DNA of 64,000 nucleotides from Bolinopsis microptera (Eukaryota > Ctenophora > Tentaculata > Lobata > Bolinopsidae), in the NCBI RefSeq assembly GCF_026151205.1, contig NC_087072.1, forward strand, positions 21,542,103-21,606,102. Direction: 5' to 3'. Position numbers and translations under genes: made by a program. Under the pieces are notes generated by a model that had not been told where the DNA came from, made no database searches, and saw only the letters and a program-made list of their open reading frames with translations. Positions 11,701 through 20,092 of this stretch are shown piece by piece (within the stretch, counting starts at the first letter, position 1; every line of letters starts with the position of its first letter).

Positions 11701-14238
11701 CGAGGACGCGGAAGACCCAGCACTGAATGCACTGCACGGATCTGACAGTTTGGAGAGTGCGGAACGGGAGGTGAACTTCTTCTTCCCCAAACAGCAAACC
11801 CTAGCTGTCATCAAGCCGGATACCAGCCAGGAAGAGAAGGGTTAGTAGATTATATCTGTAATTTTATTACTACTTTTTTATGATTTAAGTTGTGCTTCCA
11901 AAGTATATCTCAAGTTAGAGAAATTGCTCCATAAAGTTTACCATAGTTTTCTGGTACCCCATAAATTTACATTAGATTTGAATATTTTATAATTGTACAT
12001 GTAGCTATGTAGTAGTTCACTTATCATAAGTTGACAGTGACCCTTAATAATTTTAATTAATAACTCCTCCTAACACCGACCCTCCATAACAGACGTCATA
12101 ATGGATAAGATCCGATCGTCTGGATTCCACATCCAAGCCCAGAAAGAGACCCACTTGACAAAGGACGTAGTGGAACAGTTCTACGGCGAGCACAAAGACA
12201 AGGACTTCTTCGGGGAGTTGACCGAGTTCATGACGAGCGGACCCACCATGTTCATGGTCCTGTCAAGAGAGGATGCTATCTCTGGTATGAGAGATATTGC
12301 GGGCCCTGCTGATCCGGAGGAGGCTAAGAAGAGTGCTCCTGAGAGGTTTGTTTACTCTGATCAGTACTTTCAACTTCATTTTTGAAATGTTAAAATTTAA
12401 GAAGATAGGGCTGCATATTGAATAATTTAAGAAACTTAGTATGTTTTGGAAGCTGGAATGAGTTTATTTCAGTATAAGGGCGCTGCTAGGAAAAAATATC
12501 CTAAAGAATGCTGTACATGCACCAACAGACGAAACCAGGGCGAAAGCAGAAATCAGGTTGGCATTCGGAGACGAACTTGAATTTGATGAGGATGGCAATG
12601 TCATAGATACAGCAGAATCAGGTAATTCTTTATTTGAAAATATAAAATATCTTGTTAATGTTACTATTTAAATACAGAAAATTAAATTTGCCAGAAATCA
12701 GGTCTTGTTGTTTAACCGTACAACATTCACACGTGACACTTCTTCAGAACCAAACGATGCAGAGATAGAAGGTTCAGCAGTAGCCAACGGTCAAGCTGCT
12801 GAAGGGAAGAAGGCGACCCCAGCTCCAGAAGGTCAGTTTTTACTGCTGCTTGTTTTTATCTAACTAATACTAATGAGAATATGAGATATGTCATTTAGTG
12901 GTGGCACGCATTTAATCTCACCTTGCTCTGAATGTGTGTATTCTGATTATCATAATCTAATCACACTCAATCATCTGTGCTACTTCACTGATCATACAAT
13001 TTAAATATTTTCAGGCATACAAATTTCACAAGACCTCACTTCATTTCCTCCTAGCTTCACCCTCTCTACTCCTCAACAAAATATTCGCTTCATCGACATG
13101 ACCAACCAGCCTCTTGCTGGCATGTCTAACTTAAAGCAGGCTGCTGAACTGCAGCAGGCTGCTGAACTGCAGCAGGCTGCCATCTTGAAACAGGCTGCAA
13201 TCTTAAAACAGCACTAAGTTCATCTCATACTCATTAAGTCAACTCGCCGTACGTTACTTATTCATCTTTATAATCAGTAAGTTGGCATTATACATATGTT
13301 TGATAATTTGAAACAAAAAGTTAATCATAATTACATTAATCATTGAAATGTTTGTCTGTTTCTATGGTATTGTATCCTTCTGTATCTTGGTCGTGTAATC
13401 ACCTTGTGGAATGTGACCCATCCTTAACTTACTCTCACCCAAATAATGGCTACAATAATAGCATATCTTGCAATCTCTCTGTTCTCTGGATGAATTTGTG
13501 GCATGTTATTGTTATGTTGTTTATGTAAACGTGTTACACCAAGTTACAGGTGTAGTACCTCAACCACTTCCAGTCATAATTGAAACTGCAGAGGAACCAG
13601 AACCTGATGAATCAGAGATAGTTTTAGAAGAGAAAGGGGAAGCAGTCCATGAGGAAATTCCGCAAAATAACGAGGAAATTGCCTTAGTGGAACCAGAGGC
13701 TACTGTAGAAGAAACAGAGGCTGACTCGCAAGAAGCAGAAACTAAGACTAGTACAGAAGAAGAGTCTGCTGACGGGGCGGAGCAGGGACAGAAGAAGGTA
13801 TCAGAAGAAACGAGAAGGTTTTTAGAGGAAATTGAAAGAGAAGCTGAGGAGGAGGCTAAAGCGGCGTTGGAAAAAGCAGGAGCCCAAGTTGAAGCAGAGA
13901 AAGCCACAGATGAGTCTGCCGAGAAACCCAGTGAAGAAGCATCAGTATCTGGTTTGCAGCGCATGAGGCTGCACTTTCCCTGCTGATATTTGATTAATGC
14001 TGCTTGCTTGACAAATAACTCAACGCAAATATTATAATACAAATCACAACGGCTAAATTTCAATTAAATCTGAATTCAAATGATCAATACAGTCTCCAAG
14101 ATACGTAACATTTGGTTAAATTTGAATCAAACTCCGTGAAACCCAGGATCTAAGAAACCAGATTTAGTTACGAATGTTAAAGATGAGGTTGAAAGGATTG
14201 AAGAGTCGACCAGTGAGCACTGCATGAATATCATATGA
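2744..14238 (+). CDS. NME8: Thioredoxin + triple NDK domain protein (NME8/TXNDC3-like), multi-exon
   Basis: Exons: 2744-2834, 3029-3132, 3282-3353, 3537-3656, 4455-4503, 4677-4783, 8551-8678, 8804-9001, 9182-9303, 9831-9975, 10131-10238, 11683-11840, 12093-12345, 12473-12621, 12748-12831; terminal exons are listed separately. All junctions are GT-AG and all phases agree, giving 629 codons before the tail. The start MAKGK follows an in-frame upstream stretch and matches the usual length of the N terminus. Residues 10-125 are a thioredoxin fold with W-C39-G-H-C42. Three NDK domains follow, near residues 158-300, 316-450 and 453-590. The first two keep the catalytic NALHGSD motif (His280, His433). 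The third has NAVHAPTD (His567), with GSD lost. Known relatives are axonemal or outer-dynein-arm associated. Intron 6 contains a GPCR gene and intron 4 is mostly a foldback element. Confidence 0.93.
3739..4409. repeat. Long near-perfect inverted repeat (MITE/foldback), TTAA-type flank
   Basis: Two arms of about 330 bp are near-perfect inverted copies. The left end is GGGGGCAG followed by a run of 17 G (3746-3762); the right end is the complement with only 7 C (4396-4402). The flanks are TTAA (3735-3738) and TTGA (4410-4413), which fits a TTAA target duplication with one substitution. TTAA plus a G-rich terminus is reminiscent of Kolobok-type elements; this is inference. No protein is encoded. 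It fills 671 of the 798 bases of intron 4 of the NME8-like gene, so the pre-mRNA can form a very long hairpin there. Confidence 0.85.
5981..6060. repeat. 29-bp tandem repeat, about 2.8 copies
   Basis: An AT-rich unit starting tattattaattagtattac repeats with period 29 from 5981, 6010 and 6039. Each unit contains complementary halves (attagtat / tactaat) and can fold. It lies in intron 6 of the NME8-like gene, about 430 bp upstream of the nested GPCR. Confidence 0.8.
6489..7544 (+). CDS. Rhodopsin-like 7TM GPCR, intronless, nested in NME8-like intron 6
   Basis: 351 residues with seven hydrophobic segments near residues 27-50, 66-90, 100-130, 144-162, 196-220, 239-262 and 277-297. Class A landmarks are GN44 in TM1, LAMTD74 in TM2, P256 in TM6 and NPVVY (288-292) in TM7. 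The DRY motif at the end of TM3 is replaced by AKL (124-126), and the usual disulfide Cys at the top of TM3 is missing. There are N-terminal N-glycosylation sequons (N5 TS) and one in loop 2 (N170 TT). A basic C-tail follows. Start: first ATG, after a short AT-rich leader. A polyadenylation signal AATAAA lies at 8041. The ligand cannot be predicted; it belongs to the diverse orphan class A receptors common in invertebrates. It is transcribed in the same direction as its host. Confidence 0.9.
   Translation: MITFNTSSFSTSISDSDYGIPAPTIRGILIPYMVIAVVLGLLGNGIVIRSTFSVNVCKFDETLITLLRYLAMTDAGLTIFHVLPQSVSLIADSWILREAGIIMVFVRYPLFMVEMSLVLALSLAKLVMILRPCNCHSNMHLATKIISPLIFLFFLIIDYSKIFRCFFNENTTCYSYYEPNLLRCSFKTDDRFGGLLKIIYGLIVMGLLILTNLAILFFVWKAQRPAGTAFPGRKSGMKAIAMVSTVCWIFMISYLPFLLISKHLNISAESEIVKFASEQLVILNIVANPVVYTLLYKSFSEHVVKSLKIGRTKERVVHIAMSGVEAARTPARERKAEGSISSSTMHCQSMG
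11224..11323. repeat. Short MITE-like hairpin with TTACGTAAGCC ends
   Basis: The segment begins gttcacatattacgtaagcc and ends with the near-complement ggcttacgtaattaaacg plus tgaac, giving terminal inverted repeats of about 20 bp around a G-rich then AT-rich centre. It sits in the intron between 10238 and 11683. Small non-coding elements with TTACGTAA cores are common in invertebrate genomes (recollection, not checked). Confidence 0.6.
13015..13217 (+). CDS. NME8: Alternative terminal exon A of the NME8-like gene
   Basis: It is preceded by an AT-rich tract and ttttcag. Joined in phase 1 to the exon ending at 12831, it stays open for 67 codons to TAA at 13215-13217, giving a 696-residue protein. 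The tail ends in a hexapeptide repeat of the form L-(K/Q)-Q-A-A-(E/I), about 4.5 copies, encoded by an 18-bp tandem repeat, and would form an amphipathic helix. No AATAAA is obvious close downstream, so its use as a 3' end is unproven; it could also be a skipped or chance exon. Confidence 0.5.
13550..13986 (+). CDS. NME8: Alternative exon B of the NME8-like gene, acidic Glu-rich tail
   Basis: The acceptor ttacag at 13544-13549 joins in phase 1 to the exon ending at 12831. The frame encodes a very acidic Glu/Ala-rich, coiled-coil-prone tail, as seen at the C terminus of several axonemal proteins. It either ends at TGA (13984-13986) or is spliced at a phase-1 donor after 13951 (tct g|gtttgc) into the exon at 14147. 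Its strong coding character (long, biased, no stop) makes it more convincing than exon A. Confidence 0.7.
14147..14238 (+). CDS. NME8: Alternative exon C of the NME8-like gene
   Basis: The acceptor is acccag at 14141-14146. Joined in phase 1 it continues the acidic tail (KKPDLVTNVKDEVERIEES). It can end at TGA 14236-14238, with AATAAA at 14448 downstream, or be spliced at cca|gtgagc (exon ending 14212), again in phase 1, to the distant exon at 23491. The exact phase match of three successive junctions is the main support. Confidence 0.55.
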
Positions 14239-14599
14239 TCAAAATTTTGTTACAAAATTCAATAGTATGATTTAATGCTTCTACTCATAAGTCTCACTGC
14301 ATGCAGAATGATTGATTGTGGTTAAATTTCGTCTGAAATATTACTGAAAGTTGATGATGTAATGCATACAATGATACAGTTGCATGCCCTGGTTTGATTG
14401 GCTGTTGATCTTTGGCAAATAGTTTCTGATATAGTGTAGTGTGTTCAATAAATAATCACTAACTCTATATTACCACGTCACACCACATCATATTACTATT
14501 AAAAAACCACAATAATGGAGAATACCATCTCGATCATCCAATTTGAATATTCTACGCTTTACCACTATAATAATTACCACTATAATTAATTAATTATAA

Positions 14600-15301
14600 T
14601 TAATTGAAACCATTATCGTTCCGAGAGTCTTGGTAAGGTGGAGGTTGTTGAGGGTACCCCCCTGGTTGCTGTGGAGAGTACCCTGGAGGGCTGGTTTGTG
14701 ATGAATATCCCTCTGGTTGAGGTTGATATTCGCTAGGTTGAGGTTGAAATCCACCAGGTTGAGGTTGATATCCACCAGTTTGTGACTGGTTGTAGTTTGA
14801 CTGGTAAAGGAACGCCTCCCCCGTGTATTGCTGTGGTTGTGGTGAGACAGGAGGGACTTGCATTTGATAACCACCTTGTTGCTGGTCCGGTTGTGACAGA
14901 ACCCTTCCTCCTCTAGATCTGCTAACACAACAACAAGTACCCAGACAGTAGCAGCAGCACACCCCTACTACTAACATTACCATTAGTCCTGATCCTACAG
15001 CTATCACTACATACACATAGTACATTTGTAGAAAACTCTTGTGGTTAGTATCTTGTCGACAAATGGCTTTTCCTGAGTAGGTTGAATGATCGCATTCTTC
15101 GTCATATCCGCACCACAAAGTGTCAGAATCAAAACTAGATCCGTCAAGGCATTTATCACCGAGGCAATGATAGTCCTGTTGATCGCAGTCGAAGTAAGAG
15201 TTCCTTGATTCGGAAAAGCATTTCTCGTCGTAGCAGAAACCCGTTGGCTGGACTAGATTTATTAGCCCAATGATTAATGTCACTGTTAGCTCTTTTATCA
15301 T
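14600..15301 (-). CDS. Cysteine-rich single-pass membrane protein with Pro/Gln-rich PPPY tail (Shisa/WBP1/VOPP1-like layout)
   Basis: 233 residues, no intron. Residues 1-20 are a signal peptide. The ectodomain has eight Cys (23, 28, 39, 46, 51, 64, 70, 81) and the block WCGxxEEC..Y-S-G-K-A-I-C. SFLQMY then leads into a membrane segment (about 95-115), followed by a dense cytosolic cluster (CCCYC, CCC) likely to be palmitoylated. The tail from 130 is Gln/Pro/Gly/Tyr-rich with repeated (G/E)(Y/F)QPQP units and ends with PPPY (220-223), a WW-domain ligand. This order (Cys-rich ectodomain, one TM, Cys cluster, PPxY tail) is that of Shisa and WBP1/VOPP1-type adaptors, but orthology is not established. 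It is antisense inside the proposed long last intron of the NME8-like gene; a paralogue lies at 18575-19012. Confidence 0.85.
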   Translation of the reverse strand: MIKELTVTLIIGLINLVQPTGFCYDEKCFSESRNSYFDCDQQDYHCLGDKCLDGSSFDSDTLWCGYDEECDHSTYSGKAICRQDTNHKSFLQMYYVYVVIAVGSGLMVMLVVGVCCCYCLGTCCCVSRSRGGRVLSQPDQQQGGYQMQVPPVSPQPQQYTGEAFLYQSNYNQSQTGGYQPQPGGFQPQPSEYQPQPEGYSSQTSPPGYSPQQPGGYPQQPPPYQDSRNDNGFN

Positions 15302-18300
15302 GACCTGGTCAATAGTATAACGTTTCTTTATTATTTCACCGTAATCAATTAAATTTGTTAAGTATTATTTCACGCATTAGTTTACATCAAAAATGGCTAA
15401 AATAGCAATAATAAGCATCAAATCGATCAAAACGTCGAGAGCGTTGTGTAACTTGCGCAAAGTGGTTAAAACTTAAAGACACATTTCTGGGTGTGCAACG
15501 TAATGGACAAAACATGTGAAATATGATCGGACTACCGAACCTGTCGTTGTTGTTTCACAATCCCATGAGCTCAGTGGGGGGACGCCAGGTGGTACTTTCT
15601 TGTAACGAGACTTTCTATTATACTAGTTGTAACGATTTTCTTGAATGATCCAATTTATGAGGAGAAATAATGGAATTAGTTGAGAATATCAATTATTTCC
15701 AGTATGTTTTACGACCTGACGCTGGGTAAAATCGAATTTTTGTGATGTTTTCTTGGGCCGAATTTGGAAAACTTTAAGTTGCATATTATTGCAATTAGGA
15801 ACCGACCGGTCTGGGGTCTGGTGCTGGCTGCTGGACTGGAAATGGCCGGATATAAATCTATTTTCCGGATTGCCGGATTTTTGCCGGACTGGAACCGGGT
15901 GTTAAGAAGAGGACATTTAAGGCTCCCGGACGTTGCGGTATAAAGACGAAAGAGCTAGAGGTTCATCTTTGATAAAAAACAAAAGAGTCAAGTTAGTCGC
16001 TTAAACACACAATGTGTTTATACAGTTATACTAATTATATTGAATAATCTACTTCAATTATGCTCACCACGAGCTCAACTAGCCCAGCCATCCTGCTCAT
16101 CTTATTGTAAGATTTCCTATGAGGATAATTCTGGGTTTATACATATTGAATTGTCAGGAAACTCAATGTAGGACATTACACCTATAAGACACACATAAAC
16201 AACCCTGTAAGGCAACGTTATAAACTACGCTGTTGGATAATCCGACCTGAGAGTACTTAAAAGCAAATTAGAAGAGTTGCTCAGCTTAATTGTGGTGTTT
16301 TTTGCCGCGCATAAAAATGTTTTGGGCAGGTGCGGAATCGCACTATTTACAAAATATTATCGCACCTACATGTTGTCTTTGCCCTGTGTTCATCTCAAAT
16401 TTTAACAAATTTTCATCCAATTATCAACGAAACATGAAGTTTTTGATAAATCTACATGTTTAACACGATTTTTTAACAGTGATTTAAAATGTCTCTTTAT
16501 AAAAGTATAAACAGACTCAGTGAACAGTTTTATAAGATAAGATTTCATAACATTAGAGTGACATTTTTAAAATAAAGATACCATCATAATCAACATTGTC
16601 AAATCAAGCTTATCAAAAAGGATACCTAAAATTCCAGTAAAGATTATTAGCTTAAAGCTTTGAAAATATCAGTATTGCATCTGACATCGATTATGACATT
16701 ACTAGAATAATTCATTGAAAAGTTAAACTAGACACAGTTTGGATAAGAAAGTTATTGCAGGATATTTAAAGAATTTAACGAACTAAAAAATGCCATGGTA
16801 ACAAGCAGAGCAGATGGTTGTAAATTTTGGGGCCACAACAGAGCATAAAACGTATAATTGACTGACAGAACAATAAATTTTCTTGAGAGTTCATCATGTG
16901 AGTGCCTGAACAATGACCCTATCTTACAAATATACTAGTGCTAAACCTTACAAAGGCTAATGAGCTTGGGACGAGAGTTTGAATACAATAAGACAACACG
17001 TTATATACGTCACTGGAAATTCATCATCTTAATCATAATCAAAGTGGTCGTTCATGTACTTTTCTGTAACAGTTTTGGTTACAGCGATTTGATGTTATTT
17101 GAACCGATTTAGAAGTTTTCAACCGATATCAAAATATAATTTATTAAATATAAGCCGTTGCTGTAATCTAGACTCGCTACAACTAGACTGTCAATGAGTC
17201 AAACACGGACTAATGTTAATTATCTATATTAAAGATTAAAGAAGGCGCCGATGCACTGAAGTTTTGATATATCATAATACAAAGTGTAACTGTCCTGGGC
17301 TGAATGAGTTGTTAATTAAATATCTTAAGAAGTGAATAGCTACATATATTTAACACACCTAATTAGTTATTTAACCACTATTTAAAAGCTTTTTAAATGG
17401 GCCAATAAACATGATAAAGTAAATAACTTTAATATTGGTCTGGTCATTTTACATTTATGCATAATGCACAATGCACATTGACCCGCATTTCATAGTGTAT
17501 CATTTTAGTGTAAGTTACAACCATAAAGTGCAGTGACTCACGTTTCTCGATCAGTGACGTTTGCTTTATCGTGTGAACAATTAAGTGAAACTTTGCTAAA
17601 GCAAACAGGCGAATAGAAAGGACAAGTCATTATTATATTTACAACATTTACATTAATAATTAATTCTGATCGGCAGGTTAGTGTGTTCGTGTTGTAAAAG
17701 GTAGTATTTGCAACATTTTAGCAAGACAATACGATACACACCTCATCAAAGGGTCTCCGGCCTCGGCGAACAAAAAGTTCTGAATTTATTGCAATTTTTC
17801 CCACAAAGTCTTTTGTTAACGAAGAAGCTTATATGATATATATATATCATATAAGCTTCTTCGTTAACAACGTATATATATATACGTGTATAACTATAAC
17901 TATAACTTTAACGGAATAACTTGATGAGGAGTGTCTTGGGTTTGGTATTCTGAGTGAAGTTCGAGATTGGGTGGTTTGTCTGATCCTGGAAGACAGCTTA
18001 ACTTTCCTAGTGAAATAATGAAAACTCGACTTTACAAAATTTGATATGTTTCTTTACTCCACAAGTACGTACATTATGACAAGCAAACAATAAAATAGTA
18101 ACTATGCGCTCCATTCAGGGCACGATTTGCAGTCACTTGCAAATTATTTTAGGATTATTGTAAATTGTCTGCATGCTGATTCTGTCCTATCGTCTGCTAA
18201 GCTGATGATAACGAATCATAAGTTACCGGAGCATTAAGAACTTGTCAATCTAACAAATAAAACTAATCTAACAAATATAAACGTCATAAACTAACATGTT

Positions 18301-18574
18301 AACATGCTAGTTAATGCCTAAGAAGCACAATGCCTTTTTTTCGAAAAAATTACCAGGAATTGCTAAGTGGCGCTCAGAAGGGGATTCAGAAGCAAGTACT
18401 ATTTCCCTGTTCTACTCGAGATTTTATCTCCTCTAGTATTCGATTGTGCTTCTAAACTTAATCATAATCTAAAATCCAACCTCATTTGAAAACATAATAA
18501 GTCAAACGCTAATTAAATAGTCCACTAGTGTTATTCACCATTGATTTAATAATGCTCAAGGTTCATTCCTCTGT
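15302..18574. other. Gene-free stretch between the two membrane-protein paralogues
   Basis: No exon or RNA gene is recognised. It is AT-rich, has stops in all frames, and contains the perfect palindrome at 17813-17870. A GC-richer patch near 15795-15900 repeats short ccgga/ctggac words and may be an old simple repeat. It probably includes the promoter of the 14600-15301 gene and the 3' flank of the 18575-19012 gene. Confidence 0.5.
17813..17886. repeat. 58-bp perfect palindrome followed by a 16-bp palindrome
   Basis: Positions 17813-17841 and 17842-17870 are exact reverse complements with no spacer (29-bp arms, ends ttgttaacgaagaagctt). Immediately after, 17871-17886 (cgtatatatatatacg) is a second perfect palindrome. 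No mismatch is present, so the structure is young or maintained. Confidence 0.95.
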
Positions 18575-19012
18575 CTAGTCAGTCTCCAACAGAGTAGCAT
18601 AACCACCTCCCAACCTGTCTTTCCAACACCCACACTGGAACCAGAAACAGTAACAAGTCCCCAAAATGAGGCCCACCCCGACAGCCTGTACAGCCGCAGC
18701 CAGTACATAACGCCAATACAGCTGTAAGAAGCTCCTGTTCAGGGTTCCACAGTATGCTTTACCAGTGTACTCAACGTGTTTACACTGCTCGTTCTGCCCA
18801 CACCAAAATGATAATTCTCCGCTACTTTGACCGGGGGAGCATTCCGCTAGAGTGGCGGGAGACTGTCCAGGTGTGCACGTGTTAAACTCACTGTCACACT
18901 CGATGTAGGTTCCGTTCAAGTTCAAGCATTTCGTGTTGTAGCAGTAGCCAGCTGCTGTTTCGCTTCTCTTCAGTAGCATAAACAGGAGCAGAGGTATCAG
19001 GGTTTTCATCAA
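18575..19012 (-). CDS. Cysteine-rich single-pass membrane protein, paralogue of 14600-15301
   Basis: 145 residues, no intron. Signal peptide is about 1-21. The ectodomain Cys (24, 29, 39, 46, 58, 71, 77, 88) match those of the neighbour at 14600-15301, with the shared core WCGxxEQC.H.EYTGKAYC and then SFLQLYW. The membrane segment is about 101-118 and is followed by a Cys/aromatic cluster (CYCFWFQCGC). The cytosolic tail is only about 16 residues, so the long Pro/Gln-rich PPPY tail of the paralogue is absent. One sequon (N33 GT) is in the ectodomain. Same strand, 3.3 kb apart, both intronless: a local duplication, by retroposition or in tandem, with tail loss or gain. Function unknown. Confidence 0.85.
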   Translation of the reverse strand: MMKTLIPLLLFMLLKRSETAAGYCYNTKCLNLNGTYIECDSEFNTCTPGQSPATLAECSPGQSSGELSFWCGQNEQCKHVEYTGKAYCGTLNRSFLQLYWRYVLAAAVQAVGVGLILGTCYCFWFQCGCWKDRLGGGYATLLETD

Positions 19013-19663
19013 ATTTTTCTGTGACTTAAAGTCAACCTAAAGATTAGATAGAGCAGATTGAAATAAAAAACAAGGTAGTGGCACATGAAGCTGAAATGAA
19101 TTGACTGCATTGCACATACCGACCAAATCTCTGAGAATTTCATGTGATGGATTACTTAGAGTCAGGGGTCACATTTCATTGCGTTCTATCGAATTAGCCA
19201 ATGGTTAGGCGAGAGTTTTGTTATTGGACTGGACACTGTTTTGATGAAATAAATTCAGTTTTAACGTTCGATGAGGCCTGAGGGTGAGGCTGAAGTTTAA
19301 TTTGCATTCAACGACCACCTGTTTCATGGAATGTTTTTAAGGTCTACAGGTTACTATGGGAACGCGCATGGTTGTCATGGTAACATTAGCTGTTTACTGT
19401 TGAAAGTATATTTAACAAGGTGCGCGCCGCATATACTGATTTTTGTGCGCGCTAATTGTACATGATATGCAGAGTACGTAGGCCCAGCATGCAAATCAGC
19501 TGTTGAGAAAATTGTCTGCCATCGGACATTTCTAGGATATCTTCTCTTAACAGGACAGTGTCCATAAGAGTGAAAACTTTCTAGATTCCTTCTTGTAGAT
19601 CTCACAGTTTGGATACATTAACTCATAATTTCGACATGTGACATGTGGTAATTTCAACCGTTT

Positions 19664-20092
19664 TTGATTTCTAATGAGGCACTCTATGCTCGTTGTTATG
19701 TCACTCCCTTGTCTGTGAGAGTCTCTAAGTTTCGATGGAGAATGTTAGGACATATCTTAAGAGGACAGGAAGACTCACCAGCATACACCTCTATGTTATT
19801 TGCTATAAATTCTGATATTTTTATGGAAGGGAGACGGGGTAGACCATGTTTAAACTTATTGGATGTTATTAGAAAAGACTTGACTAGTAGAAATCTTGAT
19901 ATTAGACTTAAGAATTTGACTGATTTCGAAGACCTTAGATTTTTGGCTTTAGATAGGGAGGAATGGAAGAAGTTAGAAGATGGTTGATGTTTTTGTTTTC
20001 TTTTTTATGCGTTTTGATATCTATAAGGTGCCTAGGATGCTCTTTTAAAGAGATATTTCGTACTTTGAAAGATTTACTACTACTACTAATAC
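19664..20092 (+). mobile_element. 5'-truncated LINE, C-terminal end and 3' UTR
   Basis: The frame 19664-19987 begins LISNEALYAR and contains FRWRMLGHILRG. This is the downstream continuation of the RT protein coded at 48656-51412 (other relics in this window bridge the two parts). It ends in a stop followed by ~100 bp of AT-rich 3' UTR and a ttactactactactaata tail, typical of non-LTR elements. Only the last ~107 codons are present, consistent with incomplete reverse transcription. Confidence 0.8.
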
